This document shows positions 43,611-53,640 of a DNA stretch of 64,000 nucleotides, one piece after another. The DNA lies in assembly GCF_015244705.1 (NCBI RefSeq), contig NZ_JABCQF010000002.1, positions 434,001-498,000 of the forward strand, given 5' to 3'. Below the pieces are notes generated by a model. That model saw nothing but the letters and a program-made list of their open reading frames with translations. It did no database searches and was not told the DNA's origin. The translations under genes were made by a program, and so were the position numbers. The DNA is from Gluconobacter potus (GTDB lineage Bacteria > Pseudomonadota > Alphaproteobacteria > Acetobacterales > Acetobacteraceae). Within the stretch, counting starts at the first letter, position 1; every line of letters begins with the position of its first letter.

Positions 43611-45338
43611 ATGGACACCAAACGCATTATTGCGGCCACACTTCTCTCGGCCCTTATCCTGATCGGTTTCGACTATTTCATGCCGAAGCCCCATCAGGAC
43701 GATCCCCATCCCGTCACACATGCGCCTGCAGCACAGGTTCAGAACAGCGCGCCGACCACGGCTGCGCCACCTGCCGAGGCTGCTGCCGAAACGCAGGCGA
43801 CTGCGCGGCGCATTCCGGTGACGGGGCCGGATGTGCAGGGTTCCCTCAACCTGAAGGGTGCGGTGCTGGATGATCTGATCCTCACGAAATATCGCGAGAC
43901 CCTGGCCAAGGACAGCCCGCTGGTGCGGCTGCTGGACAAGGCGGGGAGTGCGCATCCCACGTTCGTCGTGATCGGCTGGACGAATGCTCCGGGCTCCAAT
44001 GCCCGCGTGCCGGACCTGAACACAGTCTGGGAGAGCTCGGATGAGACGCTGACGCCGGATCATCCGGTGACGCTGCACTGGGATAACGGGCAGGGGCTGG
44101 TGTTCTCCATCCAGATCGCACTGGACGAGCACTATATGTTCGCCGTGAGCCAGACGGTTGAGAACCATTCGGGTCAGCCGGTGGCTCTGGTGCCGTTTGA
44201 GCGCGTGCAGCGTGACTATGATGCGCCGGAAGGGGCTTTCACCGCGCATGAAGGGCCAATCGCCGTCATCGGCGGCCGGATGCAGGACGAAAGCTATAAG
44301 AACCTGCGCAAGGGGGCAGACCATCCGGATCACGTGTCCTGGTCGTCCACGGGTACGAATGGCTGGGATGGTATCAGCGACAAGTTCTGGCTGACGGCCG
44401 TGGCCCCTGCGGATGGTACGCCGGTTGCGGCGAGCTTTGCTTACGTGCCAGGAACGCCGGGGTCGTATCAGGTGGGGATGTCCACCCAGAACGCCCAGCA
44501 GATCATGCCGAACGGGTCCATCACCGAGAAGAGCCATGTCTTTGCCGGTGCGAAGGTCGTCAGCCTGCTGCAGGGCTACAGCAAGCAGCTTGGCATTCCG
44601 GATCTGGACAAGGCGATCGACTTTGGCTGGTTCAGCTTTCTGACCCGTCCGCTTCTGACGCTGTTGCACTGGCTGTATCTGCATCTGGGCAATTTCGGTC
44701 TGGCGCTGATGGCGCTGACGCTGATCGTCAAGATCGTTCTCTTCCCGCTGGCCTCCAAGGCTGCCCAGTCCTCGGCGCGGATGCGTCTGCTGGCGCCGAA
44801 GGTCAAGGAGATCCGGGAGAAGAACAAGGACGATCCGATGGCCATGAACCAGAAGGTCATGGCGCTGTATCGTGAAGAGAAGGTGAGCCCGGCAAGCGGC
44901 TGTCTGCCGATGCTGATCCAGGCGCCGATCTTCTTCTGCCTGTACAAGATCCTGAACATCAGCATCGATGCGCGTCATGCGCCGTTCTTCGGCTGGATCC
45001 ATGATCTGTCGATGCCGGACCCGACGAACGTGTTCAACCTGTTTGGACTGCTGCCGTTCGATCCGACGCATTACTCGTCGTTCCTGCATGTCAGCATCTG
45101 GGGTACGGCGCTTGGCCTGACGTTCTGGCTGCTGCAGCGCCAGACCAGCTCGACGGCGAGCCTTGATCCGGCACAGGCGCGGATGATGCAGTTCATGCCG
45201 CTGGTCTATGTGTTCTTCATGTCCGGCTTCCCGGCCAGTCTTCTGGTCTACTACACCTGGAATAACCTGCTGACAGTTGCGCAGCAGATGTTCATCCAGC
45301 GCCGGACGGGTCTGCCCGTTCCGGTATCGCGGACCTGA
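43611..45338 (+). CDS. yidC: Membrane protein insertase YidC
   Basis: Inserts and folds inner-membrane proteins, alone or with SecYEG. The 575-residue protein has an N-terminal helix (IIAATLLSALILIGFDYFM) and a large periplasmic domain (about 30-350). The five-helix core follows, with FGLALMALTLIVKIVLFPL, the coiled hairpin MRLLAPKVKEIREKNKDD and the final helices through VYYTWNNLLTVAQQ. The ATG at 43611 gives the normal N-terminus; the longer open frame is unlikely. Confidence 0.96.
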   Translation: MDTKRIIAATLLSALILIGFDYFMPKPHQDDPHPVTHAPAAQVQNSAPTTAAPPAEAAAETQATARRIPVTGPDVQGSLNLKGAVLDDLILTKYRETLAKDSPLVRLLDKAGSAHPTFVVIGWTNAPGSNARVPDLNTVWESSDETLTPDHPVTLHWDNGQGLVFSIQIALDEHYMFAVSQTVENHSGQPVALVPFERVQRDYDAPEGAFTAHEGPIAVIGGRMQDESYKNLRKGADHPDHVSWSSTGTNGWDGISDKFWLTAVAPADGTPVAASFAYVPGTPGSYQVGMSTQNAQQIMPNGSITEKSHVFAGAKVVSLLQGYSKQLGIPDLDKAIDFGWFSFLTRPLLTLLHWLYLHLGNFGLALMALTLIVKIVLFPLASKAAQSSARMRLLAPKVKEIREKNKDDPMAMNQKVMALYREEKVSPASGCLPMLIQAPIFFCLYKILNISIDARHAPFFGWIHDLSMPDPTNVFNLFGLLPFDPTHYSSFLHVSIWGTALGLTFWLLQRQTSSTASLDPAQARMMQFMPLVYVFFMSGFPASLLVYYTWNNLLTVAQQMFIQRRTGLPVPVSRT

Positions 45339-45352
45339 GGCCAGGCAGAGGC

Positions 45353-46036
45353 ATGATGAAAGAAATCCCGGGGCCTCCGACCGAAGCCCAGATCGAGGAC
45401 GGGCGGCTTCTGTTCGCAGGGGAATGTGAATTCTTCTTCGGCTCACAGAAGATCGACCAGCTTCCGCCTGTCGGCCGCCCCGAAGTGGCGTTTGCCGGCC
45501 GGTCCAATGTCGGCAAGTCGAGCATCATCAATGCGCTGACGGGGCGTCGTGCGCTGGCGCGGGCGTCCTCCGAGCCGGGGCGGACCAAGCAGCTCAACTT
45601 CTTCAATCTGGCTGACCGGCTGTCTCTCGTGGACATGCCGGGCTACGGGTTCGCCAAGGCGGCGAAGTCGGTCAAGGAAGACTGGCAGGACATGATGTTC
45701 GCCTATCTTCGCGGCCGGACGACGCTGGAGCGGGTCATCCTGCTTCTGGACGCACGGATCGAACTCAAGGCGTCGGACAAGGATGTCATGGAGCTTCTGG
45801 ACCGCGCGGCCGTGGTGTTCCAGATCGTGCTGACAAAATGCGACCAGGTGAAGCCGAAAGCGCTGGCGGCGAAAATTGCGGAAGTCGAGGCTCTGGCGCT
45901 CAAGCACGCCGCAGCCTATCCGCGCATTATTGCCACCAGCAGCGAGACCGGTTTCGGGATCGAGGATCTGCGGGCAGAAATTGCCCGTTTTGCCGTGCCA
46001 CTCCAGACGTCAGGGGAAGGACAGTCCGGATCATGA
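45353..46036 (+). CDS. engB: Ribosome biogenesis GTPase EngB/YihA
   Basis: A 227-residue GTPase needed for 50S assembly. The G motifs are [14 protein letters not shown], the DMPGYGFA switch, TKCD and a SSETG-type end. Its stop overlaps the argB start (ATGA). Confidence 0.95.
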   Translation: MMKEIPGPPTEAQIEDGRLLFAGECEFFFGSQKIDQLPPVGRPEVAFAGRSNVGKSSIINALTGRRALARASSEPGRTKQLNFFNLADRLSLVDMPGYGFAKAAKSVKEDWQDMMFAYLRGRTTLERVILLLDARIELKASDKDVMELLDRAAVVFQIVLTKCDQVKPKALAAKIAEVEALALKHAAAYPRIIATSSETGFGIEDLRAEIARFAVPLQTSGEGQSGS

Positions 46037-46992
46037 CCAGTAAGACCCCCATTGAAAGCAACAGCCGGACGCACAGCGACAAGCTGCCGGACGTGGCGCC
46101 TGTCGTGAATGCGGAGGAAGCGCAGCAGCAGGCGGCCATTCTGTCCAGCGCACTGCCGTTCCTGCGGCGCTATGCCGGGGACACGATTGTCGTCAAATAT
46201 GGTGGTCATGCCATGGGCGAGGGCAAACTGGCGCATGCCTTTGGCTATGACATTTCCCTGCTCAAGCTGGTCGGGATCAATCCGATTGTGGTGCATGGCG
46301 GTGGGCCGCAGATCAGCGCCATGCTGGACCGGCTGAAGATCCGCTCCGAGTTCATCGACGGGCTGCGTGTGACCGACAAGTCCATGGTCGATGTGATCGA
46401 GATGGTTCTGTCCGGCAGCGTCAACAAGCAGGTGGCGCAGCTGATCAACCGGGCCGGAGCCTTGGCTGTCGGCATTTCCGGCAAGGATGGCGGGCTGATC
46501 CAGGCACGTCGTCTGACGCGTACCAAGCGCGATCCGGACAGTGAGATCGAGAAGGTCATTGATCTGGGATTTGTCGGACAGCCGGAAAAGATCGATCCGC
46601 GGGTCCTGTACGCGCTGCTCGGCGCGGGGCTGATCCCCGTGATCGCCCCTGTGGGCGTTGGCGAGGACGGCGAGACCTACAACATTAACGCTGACACTGC
46701 GGCTGGCGCGATTGCCGGTGCGGTGCATGCGTCGCGGCTGCTGATGCTTACGGATGTTCCGGGTGTGCTGGACGAGAACGGCAAGCTCATCGAAGAGCTA
46801 AGCGCGGAAGAGGCCATGCGCCGGATTGCGGACGGGTCGATTTCGGGCGGCATGATCCCCAAGGTTGAGACCTGCCTCGAGGCAGTCCGCAAGGGAGCGA
46901 AAGCCGCCGTCATTCTGGACGGGCGCGTGCCGCATAGCTGCCTTCTGGAGCTGTTCACACGGGCCGGACCGGGAACGCTCATCAAGGCGTAA
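46033..46992 (+). CDS. argB: Acetylglutamate kinase
   Basis: Phosphorylates N-acetylglutamate, the second step of arginine synthesis. The 319-residue amino-acid kinase has [50 protein letters not shown] and [14 protein letters not shown]. The first 35 residues form an N-terminal helix as in arginine-inhibited hexameric forms, which suggests feedback control by arginine. The engB-argB coupling is common in Rhodospirillales-type genomes. Confidence 0.96.
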   Translation: MTSKTPIESNSRTHSDKLPDVAPVVNAEEAQQQAAILSSALPFLRRYAGDTIVVKYGGHAMGEGKLAHAFGYDISLLKLVGINPIVVHGGGPQISAMLDRLKIRSEFIDGLRVTDKSMVDVIEMVLSGSVNKQVAQLINRAGALAVGISGKDGGLIQARRLTRTKRDPDSEIEKVIDLGFVGQPEKIDPRVLYALLGAGLIPVIAPVGVGEDGETYNINADTAAGAIAGAVHASRLLMLTDVPGVLDENGKLIEELSAEEAMRRIADGSISGGMIPKVETCLEAVRKGAKAAVILDGRVPHSCLLELFTRAGPGTLIKA

Positions 46993-47019
46993 CCAACTGG
47001 CAGCAGGACTGGACCGGGA

Positions 47020-48435
47020 TTATGGCGCTTCGTGTGAGAAGCGCCATTTTCTGTTTTCGGCCACCCCTTCCTGAAGGGCCTGCATGCCGCGTTCGAGCAG
47101 GCTCTCGGGAGTTTCCTCGGCATTGGCTTCGCGGGAGACAAGCCCCAGCTGAAGCGGCAGGTGGACCGGCGGATCGATCAGGATGGGAATGCCGTGGGCC
47201 GTCATGCGCTCGGCGCGTTCGGCTGCGGCAAAGCGGTCCCCGCCATCCATCCAGAGCCCGAACGTATTGTTGCTGATCCGGCCGATGGCATCTGTGGGAC
47301 GAATGGCTTTTCGCAGAAGAGCCACGCACTGACGCAGCGCCTCTTCGCCGGCCTCGAAGCCCCGGGTCTTTGAAAGCTCTGTCAGGCCGGGCACGCGGGC
47401 GATGATCAGGGTTGCGGCCATCGCCTCCTGATCCAGCCGGCGGCTGCGGCGCTCGATTTCCGATTTCAGGCCGTTCCAGTTCAGAAGGTTCGACGCGATG
47501 TCATAGTCGGAATCCGTCAGGATCCGGCGGTGGATGCTGTCCAGTTCCCAGAATCCGGCCAGCAGGGAGCAGACTGTCTCACAGAGCTGCCGGTCCTGCG
47601 CAGACCAGGGCTCGGAGCGCCAGAGGACGAGGCAGAGCTGTCTGAGGCTGCGGATATTTTCGCGGCAGATCATGACATGGCTGCTGCCGGTCCTGAACAG
47701 CTCCGTGCCCGCCTGAGGGGCGGGTGTCGACAGGACGGACTGGATGTCGGCAGGCAGGGCGGACGATATGAAAAGAAAGCTCTTCGGAGCCGAGGTGTCC
47801 AGCAATGCGCCTTCCGCGGCGAGCGGGGTGAGCAGGGCGTCCATTGCAGCAGCAGAGGCCAGTCTGGGAACGATGGCCTTGCGGAGCGCGGTGGTGATGG
47901 CGGCGAGGATCGTGATCCCGGCAGCGTCGGAATGGCCATCCGTGACATGAGCGGTATCAGGCTGGGGAGCAGAATCGCTTTCGGCCGGGGCCGCAATGAC
48001 GGCAGTAGTTCCGGGCAGCGTCTGTGAGACCGCCTTGAGGGTGCCGCGTGTTCCGGTGATCCGGCCTTCGCTGTCCTGGAATGGGCATGAGGAGAGGATG
48101 ACGGTCAGGGGCTCGCCCTGCGGGTTCGTGATCTGGACAGGCGTGCCGGTATGGGTCTGAAGGACGTTCACGGTGTCGCACAGTGCGCTGAACGGGCGGC
48201 CGATCAGGGGCGTCGTGGGCTGTCCAAGCCATGTTTCGGGGGAAATCAGGATGATCCGGCCCCGGCTGTCGGTTTCGAAGACCAGATCCACCGCCTGATA
48301 GAGCAGGGAACGCCAGCGTTCGCGGCTTTCGAGAGTTGACGCCAGCATGTTCCGCAGGTCCTGCGGGGTCCTGTCCGGGGACGGATTGTTCATGAACTGG
48401 GAGAACAAGGAACGCAGATCAGGCAAGGGTGACAT
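47020..48435 (-). CDS. PAS-domain protein with a degenerate GGDEF domain
   Basis: A 471-residue cytoplasmic protein. Residues about 35-140 look like a PAS domain (YQAVDLVFETDSRGRIILISP). A middle region (about 170-300) is Ala/Leu-rich and may be a GAF-like helix bundle. The C-terminus has a GGDEF fold: a helix with NWNGLKSEIERRSRRLDQEA, then ATLIIARVPGLTELSKTRGFEAGEEAL. The GGDEF loop reads GRISNNTFGLW instead of GG(D/E)EF, so no diguanylate cyclase activity is expected. It could sense or bind a nucleotide. There is no EAL domain or neighbour of that kind. Confidence 0.75.
   Translation of the reverse strand: MSPLPDLRSLFSQFMNNPSPDRTPQDLRNMLASTLESRERWRSLLYQAVDLVFETDSRGRIILISPETWLGQPTTPLIGRPFSALCDTVNVLQTHTGTPVQITNPQGEPLTVILSSCPFQDSEGRITGTRGTLKAVSQTLPGTTAVIAAPAESDSAPQPDTAHVTDGHSDAAGITILAAITTALRKAIVPRLASAAAMDALLTPLAAEGALLDTSAPKSFLFISSALPADIQSVLSTPAPQAGTELFRTGSSHVMICRENIRSLRQLCLVLWRSEPWSAQDRQLCETVCSLLAGFWELDSIHRRILTDSDYDIASNLLNWNGLKSEIERRSRRLDQEAMAATLIIARVPGLTELSKTRGFEAGEEALRQCVALLRKAIRPTDAIGRISNNTFGLWMDGGDRFAAAERAERMTAHGIPILIDPPVHLPLQLGLVSREANAEETPESLLERGMQALQEGVAENRKWRFSHEAP
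47022..47057 (+). terminator. Intrinsic terminator after argB, inside the end of the convergent gene
   Basis: ATGGCGCTTC/GAAGCGCCAT makes a perfect 10-bp stem with a 6-base loop, followed by TTTCTGTTTT. On the minus strand the same bases encode the last residues of the GGDEF-type protein. Confidence 0.85.
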
Positions 48436-48627
48436 ATCCCGCAGAGAGCTCTCGGTCGGGCCAGTCAGTCAAAGCCCCCGGTTTTCATAAGCGTGATTGG
48501 TTAAGAAGTCATTAACAATGCTGGAGCACGGACAGAGCGGCCGTCAGGAGTAAAGATCCGTTGACAGGAAACCCCTGGAACCGCATGGTCCGGCGGATTT
48601 CTGCTTCTTTTTTACCGGACCGACCTG

Positions 48628-49458
48628 ATGCCGAATGCACCCCTTCGTACCGCCATTGAAGCTCTGTGGGAGCGTCGTGCGACGCTCAGCGCCCGTACGG
48701 AAGGCGAAGACCGCGATGTCGTGGAAAAAGCCCTGTCCGCGCTGGACGCCGGGACGCTGCGTGTCGCCGAGCCGTTCGCAGATGGCTGGACTGTTCATGA
48801 ATGGCTGAAGAAGGCGGTTCTGCTGTCGTTCCGTCTGAATGACAGCAGGGTCATGGAGCGCGGTTGCGGTGGTGAGCCGGCATTCGACAAGGTTCCGCTG
48901 AAGTTCGATGGCTGGGACCAGTTCCGTTTCGCCGAGGCCGGTTTCCGTGCGGTTCCGGGTGCGATCGTGCGTCGCTCCGCGTTCATTGCGCCGAATGTGG
49001 TGCTGATGCCGAGCTTCGTGAATGTCGGCGCGCGCGTCGACAGCGGCACGATGATCGATACCTGGGCGACGGTCGGGTCCTGCGCCCAGATCGGCAAGAA
49101 CTGCCATATCAGCGGTGGCGCAGGTATTGGTGGCGTTCTGGAGCCGCTGCAGGCTGCTCCGGTCATCATTGAAGACGACTGCTTCATCGGGGCGCGTTCA
49201 GAAGTGGCCGAGGGCGTGATCGTCGAGAAGGGCTCCGTCCTGTCGATGGGCGTGTTCCTGGGCGCTTCCACCAAGATCGTGGACCGTGCGACGGGCGAGA
49301 TCTTCATGGGCCGTGTTCCGGCCTATTCCGTCGTCGTGCCGGGCACGCTGCCGCCGAAGGAGCCGGGTATGCCGTCTCTGGCCTGTGCGGTGATCGTCAA
49401 GCGTGTGGACGAGCGGACGCGCTCCAAGACCTCCATCAACGATCTTCTGCGCGACTGA
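48628..49458 (+). CDS. dapD: Tetrahydrodipicolinate N-succinyltransferase
   Basis: Adds succinate in the succinylase branch to meso-diaminopimelate and lysine. The 276-residue beta-helix enzyme has [42 protein letters not shown] and [14 protein letters not shown], which are family signatures. The gap before it (48436-48627) shows no gene. It is followed directly by dapE, the next enzyme but one. Confidence 0.97.
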   Translation: MPNAPLRTAIEALWERRATLSARTEGEDRDVVEKALSALDAGTLRVAEPFADGWTVHEWLKKAVLLSFRLNDSRVMERGCGGEPAFDKVPLKFDGWDQFRFAEAGFRAVPGAIVRRSAFIAPNVVLMPSFVNVGARVDSGTMIDTWATVGSCAQIGKNCHISGGAGIGGVLEPLQAAPVIIEDDCFIGARSEVAEGVIVEKGSVLSMGVFLGASTKIVDRATGEIFMGRVPAYSVVVPGTLPPKEPGMPSLACAVIVKRVDERTRSKTSINDLLRD

Positions 49459-49462
49459 TCCT

Positions 49463-50608
49463 GTGACGGGGTCAACCTTTCCGACAGATCCTGTGGCGCT
49501 GGCCCGGGATCTGCTGCGCTGCCAGTCGGTCACGCCGGCCGATGGAGGGGCTCAGGCGCTTCTGGCAGGTGTGCTGGAGGGGATGGGGTTCGAGACGTTC
49601 CATCTCCCTTTCGGGCCTGCTGACGCGCCGACGCCCAATCTTTATGCCCGGCTGGGGAAAGGGCATCCTGCCCTCTGCTTTGCAGGGCATACGGATGTCG
49701 TGCCGCCTGGCGAGGGCTGGGCGCATGATCCTTTTGCGGCGGTCATCGAGGGTGACCGGCTTTATGGACGCGGGATCGCGGACATGAAGGGCGGGGTGGC
49801 CTGTTTCGTGGCAGCCGTTGCGCGGCGTCTGGAACAGGGGCCGCTGAAGGGTTCCGTGTCTTTGCTGATTACGGGAGACGAGGAAGGTCCGGCGCATTTC
49901 GGGACGAAGCCGGTCATTGAATGGCTGGCGGAACGGGGTGAACTTCCGGATTTCTGTGTTCTGGGCGAGCCTACGAATCCCGAGGCTCTGGGCGATGTCA
50001 TCAAGATCGGGCGGCGGGGCAGCATGAATGCTGTCGTGACCGTACACGGGACGCAGGGACATGTGGCCTATCCGCATCTGGCGGATAATCCGGTTCATCG
50101 TCTTCTGGCAGCATTTTCCGAACTGACGGCACGGGAACTGGATGCGGGGAGCGAGTGGTTCGATCCATCGTCCCTTCAGGTCACGAGCATCGATGTCGGG
50201 AACGGGGCGACCAATATCATTCCGGGAAGTGCTGTCGGCCGGCTGAATATCCGGTTCAATGATCTGCATACCGGGGCCGCTCTGACGGCGTGGATCGAGG
50301 ACGTGGTGCGGCGTCACGCGCCTCAAGCGGACGTGCAGGTGTCCATCAGCGGCGAGGCGTTTCTGACGCAGCCCGGGGATGCGGTAACGCGCCTGTCCGA
50401 GGCTGTACGCAGTGTCACCGGACGGACGCCCCGGCTCGATACTGGCGGCGGGACGTCGGATGCGCGGTTTATTTCGCAATACTGCGAGGTGGCGGAGTTC
50501 GGCCTTGTCGGCGCGACCATGCACAAGCGTGACGAGAACGTGGAGCTTGGGACGCTGGAGGATCTGACACGGATTTATCTCGCGTTCATGGAAGGATACG
50601 GACTGTGA
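49463..50608 (+). CDS. dapE: Succinyl-diaminopimelate desuccinylase
   Basis: Zinc peptidase-fold enzyme releasing LL-diaminopimelate. The 381-residue protein has CFAGHTDVVPPGEG (zinc His/Asp), GRGIADMKGGVACF, TGDEEGPA (catalytic Glu and zinc Glu) and a closing FGLVGATMHKRDENV. It starts at GTG 49463 (or GTG 49493), five bases after dapD. It ends in a GTGA overlap with the next gene. Confidence 0.95.
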   Translation: MTGSTFPTDPVALARDLLRCQSVTPADGGAQALLAGVLEGMGFETFHLPFGPADAPTPNLYARLGKGHPALCFAGHTDVVPPGEGWAHDPFAAVIEGDRLYGRGIADMKGGVACFVAAVARRLEQGPLKGSVSLLITGDEEGPAHFGTKPVIEWLAERGELPDFCVLGEPTNPEALGDVIKIGRRGSMNAVVTVHGTQGHVAYPHLADNPVHRLLAAFSELTARELDAGSEWFDPSSLQVTSIDVGNGATNIIPGSAVGRLNIRFNDLHTGAALTAWIEDVVRRHAPQADVQVSISGEAFLTQPGDAVTRLSEAVRSVTGRTPRLDTGGGTSDARFISQYCEVAEFGLVGATMHKRDENVELGTLEDLTRIYLAFMEGYGL

Positions 50609-51228
50609 CTCCCCGACGGCCGGGTCCGTTCCCTCCCACCGGGAATATGGCCATTCCGTTGGGCGTGTGGCTTCTGGGGCGGGGACGGTCCGAAGGGATC
50701 AACTGTTTCGCACCCGGAGCGGGAGCGCTGTTCGCGGCTCTGGCGCCGACGGTTGCGCTGGCGGTTATCGGTGTGTGGATGGCGTTCATGCTCCCACCCG
50801 CCGAACGGATCATGGGGCTGGTGCGGGCTGTGGTGCCGCTGGTCTGCACGCTGTTGCAGCTTGTGGTGTCGGAGCTTTATGCAGGCGCCTTGAGCCGCAA
50901 GGGTCTGTGGACGCGTTATGCCACCGCATCGCTCTGGTGCGGGTGGCTGCCACTGGCCATGCTGATCATGGCGCAGGGCGTGCTGCATCTCGTGCTGCCG
51001 GGGGCTGCGGCGTCCAGCCAGGCGCTGGGAGGACTCGCTTTCGGGGCGCAGCTCTATACGCTGTGGCTGACCTGGTATGTGACGAAGGTCGGGCTTGTGA
51101 CGACCGGCTGGCAGGCTTTTGTCATGACAGTCCTGCAGACCCTGCCGGTGGGGGGACTGCTCTGGGTCCTGTGGCTGCTACCGCCGCATTACAATGCGGT
51201 TGTCGATCTGCTCGGGCTGTCGTCCTAG
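50605..51228 (+). CDS. Integral membrane protein, unknown
   Basis: I do not recognise the family. The 207 residues form about five hydrophobic helices (for example FAALAPTVALAVIGVWMAFML and MTVLQTLPVGGLLWVLWLL). The layout faintly recalls Yip1-like small membrane proteins, but no motif proves it. It overlaps dapE by four bases, so it is translated with it. Its stop overlaps that of the convergent truA. Confidence 0.75.
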   Translation: MTPRRPGPFPPTGNMAIPLGVWLLGRGRSEGINCFAPGAGALFAALAPTVALAVIGVWMAFMLPPAERIMGLVRAVVPLVCTLLQLVVSELYAGALSRKGLWTRYATASLWCGWLPLAMLIMAQGVLHLVLPGAAASSQALGGLAFGAQLYTLWLTWYVTKVGLVTTGWQAFVMTVLQTLPVGGLLWVLWLLPPHYNAVVDLLGLSS

Positions 51229-52052
51229 GAGCAGTTGAAAGGATCGTCGGGATAGCCGACATCCATCAGGCAGAGCCCCTCTGGAGGGGCTGTCTGTCCG
51301 GCCGCGCAGCGGTCTTTTGCTTCCAGAATTTCAATGATCTTTTCGACCGGCCACTGACGTGAGCCGATCATCATCAGGGTGCCGGCCATGTTGCGGACCT
51401 GATGGTGCAGGAAGGAGCGCGCCTTCGTGTCGATCATGACCAGTTCGCCGTCGCGATGGATGTTCAGGACGTCCAGCGTGCGAATGGGGCTTCTGGCCTG
51501 ACAGGCGACGGCGCGGAAGGATGTGAAGTCGTGCGGCCCGAGGAGATGGTTCGCGGCCTGCTGCATGAGGTCCACGTCCAGCGGGCGTTTGATGTGCCAG
51601 ACGCGGTTTTCCATCAGCCCCGGACGGGCAGGGCGGTTGAGAATGGTGTAGCGGTAGCTGCGCCATGTCGCGGAGAAACGCGCGTTCCATTCCGGGCCGA
51701 CTTTCGCCGTTTCCAGCACAACGACGCGGTGGGGTTTGAGGTGGTATCCCATGCCGTCGCGGATCTGTCGGGCGTCGATCGGGGCGTCATCCGGGAAATC
51801 AAGATGAATGACCATACCTGCCGCATGCACGCCGGCATCCGTGCGTCCGGCGGTGATGCCGGGGACGGGGCGGTTGCGGACCAGTTTTGAGGCGGCGGCT
51901 TCGATCAGGCCCTGAATGGAGGTGCCGTCGTTCTGCTTCTGCCAGCCGAGATAGCCGGTGCCGTCATATTCGATGCGCAGGGCCCAGCGGTTCAGACCCG
52001 TGGGCTCGGCGGCGGGTTCAGCGAGAGGCTCCGCAGCCTGGGTGTCAGACAA
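51225..52052 (-). CDS. truA: tRNA pseudouridine synthase A
   Basis: Makes pseudouridine at tRNA positions 38-40. The 275-residue enzyme has RIEYDGTGYLGWQKQ, the catalytic Asp in AGRTDAGVHAAGMV, and SFLHHQVRNMAGTLMMIG. It is last of the def-fmt-truA set and overlaps fmt by eight bases. Confidence 0.96.
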   Translation of the reverse strand: MSDTQAAEPLAEPAAEPTGLNRWALRIEYDGTGYLGWQKQNDGTSIQGLIEAAASKLVRNRPVPGITAGRTDAGVHAAGMVIHLDFPDDAPIDARQIRDGMGYHLKPHRVVVLETAKVGPEWNARFSATWRSYRYTILNRPARPGLMENRVWHIKRPLDVDLMQQAANHLLGPHDFTSFRAVACQARSPIRTLDVLNIHRDGELVMIDTKARSFLHHQVRNMAGTLMMIGSRQWPVEKIIEILEAKDRCAAGQTAPPEGLCLMDVGYPDDPFNCS

Positions 52053-52959
52053 GGCGGGTGCCTTTCGGCACGGGCTGACCGCGCAGGAAGTCGGAAGCGG
52101 ACATCATGCTGCGACCGGGTTTCTGCAGGCGATCGATGCGCAGGGCACCGGTGCCGCAGGCGATGGTGAGGCTTTCGTCGAGCGTGGTGCCCGGGGCAGC
52201 GCTATGGCTCTCGGCAGGGAGCGGGGTGGCTGCACCGATCTTGAGGACCACATCGTCGAGTGTGGTGAACGCGCCGGGCCATGGCGTCAGACCACGGATC
52301 TGACGGTCGATCTCGGCGGCGCTGCGCGTCCAGTCGATACGGCCGTGATCGCGGGTCAGGCGCTCGGCGTAGGTAACGCCGTTTTCGGGCTGCGGCACAG
52401 GTTTCGGCTGTTCGGCGAGGGCACGGACGACAAGACGGCCGCCGATTTCGGACAGGCGGTCGTGCAGCGTGCTGGCGGTGTCGGTCGCGCTGATGGGGGT
52501 GGCTTCCTCCAGCAGAACCGCGCCGGTGTCGAGACCTTCATCCATCTGCATGATGGAAACGCCGCTCCGGGTATCGCCTGCGACGATGGCGGACTGGATA
52601 GGCGATGCGCCACGCCAGCGGGGCAGGAGGCTTGCATGGATGTTCAGACAGCCCAGACGAGGGGCGTCCAGCATCGCTTTCGGCAGGATGAGACCATAGG
52701 CGGCGACCACGGCAGCATCGGCGTTCAGGGCGGCGAAGGCAGCGTGCTCTGCCGTGTCGCGGCGGACGCGCGCAGGGGTGCGGACCTCGATCCCGGCGGC
52801 CTCGGCAGCTTCATGGACCGGCGAGCGGCGAAGCGCCTTGCCGCGTCCTGCGGGGCGGGGCGGCTGTGTGTAGACCGCGACCACCTCGTGACCGGCGTCG
52901 AGCAGGGCGTGCAGCGCCGGAACCGAAAAGTCCGGCGTTCCCATGAAGATCAGCCGCAT
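52045..52959 (-). CDS. fmt: Methionyl-tRNA formyltransferase
   Basis: Formylates initiator Met-tRNA. The 304-residue protein has MRLIFMGTPDFSVPALHAL, the active-site region ILPKAMLDAPRLGCLNIHASLLPRWRGASPI (Asn, His, and the SLLPR loop) and DEGLDTGAVL. It begins six bases after the def stop, so formyl addition and removal are encoded together. Confidence 0.97.
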   Translation of the reverse strand: MRLIFMGTPDFSVPALHALLDAGHEVVAVYTQPPRPAGRGKALRRSPVHEAAEAAGIEVRTPARVRRDTAEHAAFAALNADAAVVAAYGLILPKAMLDAPRLGCLNIHASLLPRWRGASPIQSAIVAGDTRSGVSIMQMDEGLDTGAVLLEEATPISATDTASTLHDRLSEIGGRLVVRALAEQPKPVPQPENGVTYAERLTRDHGRIDWTRSAAEIDRQIRGLTPWPGAFTTLDDVVLKIGAATPLPAESHSAAPGTTLDESLTIACGTGALRIDRLQKPGRSMMSASDFLRGQPVPKGTRLV

Positions 52960-52965
52960 CGGGGA

Positions 52966-53520
52966 TCAGTGCCTTCTGAGTTTCTGCTCTTTGGCCAGGC
53001 GGCGCATGATCATGTTGCGCTTGAGCGTCGAGAGGTGGTCGACGAACAGGATGCCGTCGAGATGGTCCATCTCGTGCTGGATGCAGGTGGCGAGCAGGCC
53101 GGATGCATCGCGCTCGATCGTCTCGCCCGCGAGGTTACGGTAGCGCACGCGGATCGATTCGGGGCGGACGACTTCGGCATACTGGTTCGGCAGGGAGAGG
53201 CAGCCTTCCTCACGCGCGGCAAGCTGATCGGAATCAGAAATGATTTCCGGATTGATCAGCAGCATGGGCTCACGCGGTGCGTCTTCCTCGGCCACGTCCA
53301 CCAAAGCGAAGCGCATGCCAAGACCGACCTGCGGGGCTGCGAGGCCGATGCCCGGAGCCTTGTACATGGCTGAAAACATGCCCGGAAGCTGGTCGCGGAT
53401 GAAGGCGATGTCTTCGGGGCGCACGTCGCGGGTGACCTCCCGCAGCACGGGCTGGGGGGCGATCAGGATCGGGGTGGGCGGCACATCGTCGATGCCGGAC
53501 AGGAAATCGAATTCGCTCAT
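52966..53520 (-). CDS. def: Peptide deformylase
   Basis: Removes the formyl group from new proteins. The 184-residue metalloenzyme has the three family motifs GIGLAAPQVG, EEGCLSLPN and QHEMDHLDG with the Cys and His metal ligands. The frame is open further up, but the ATG at 53520 gives the normal N-terminus. First of the def-fmt-truA set, it is divergent from the heat-shock gene. Confidence 0.97.
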   Translation of the reverse strand: MSEFDFLSGIDDVPPTPILIAPQPVLREVTRDVRPEDIAFIRDQLPGMFSAMYKAPGIGLAAPQVGLGMRFALVDVAEEDAPREPMLLINPEIISDSDQLAAREEGCLSLPNQYAEVVRPESIRVRYRNLAGETIERDASGLLATCIQHEMDHLDGILFVDHLSTLKRNMIMRRLAKEQKLRRH

Positions 53521-53609
53521 GTCCTGCGATGTAGCGAGCGCGGGCGCCAAATGCCAGTGCAAGATCGGGTTTGAGTGCAGGTTTTGCGTTGTGTCCTGTA
53601 AGGGTAGAG

Positions 53610-53637
53610 CTTGCATCCGTGAGGGTGGACACCATAT
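53610..53637 (+). promoter_or_regulatory. Sigma-32 (RpoH)-like promoter of the small heat-shock gene
   Basis: CTTGCAT and CACCATAT are separated by 13 bases, close to the RpoH consensus (CTTGAAA, 11-14 bases, CCCCATNT). The place fits, with a start near 53645 and a 65-base leader. Confidence 0.55.
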
Positions 53638-53640
53638 CGT

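Noticed and set aside
43581-45446. 621-residue minus-strand frame
   Set aside because: Antisense to yidC; Arg/His/Gln-rich with no motif.
51958-53373. 471-residue plus-strand frame
   Set aside because: Antisense to fmt and def, both complete; no motif.
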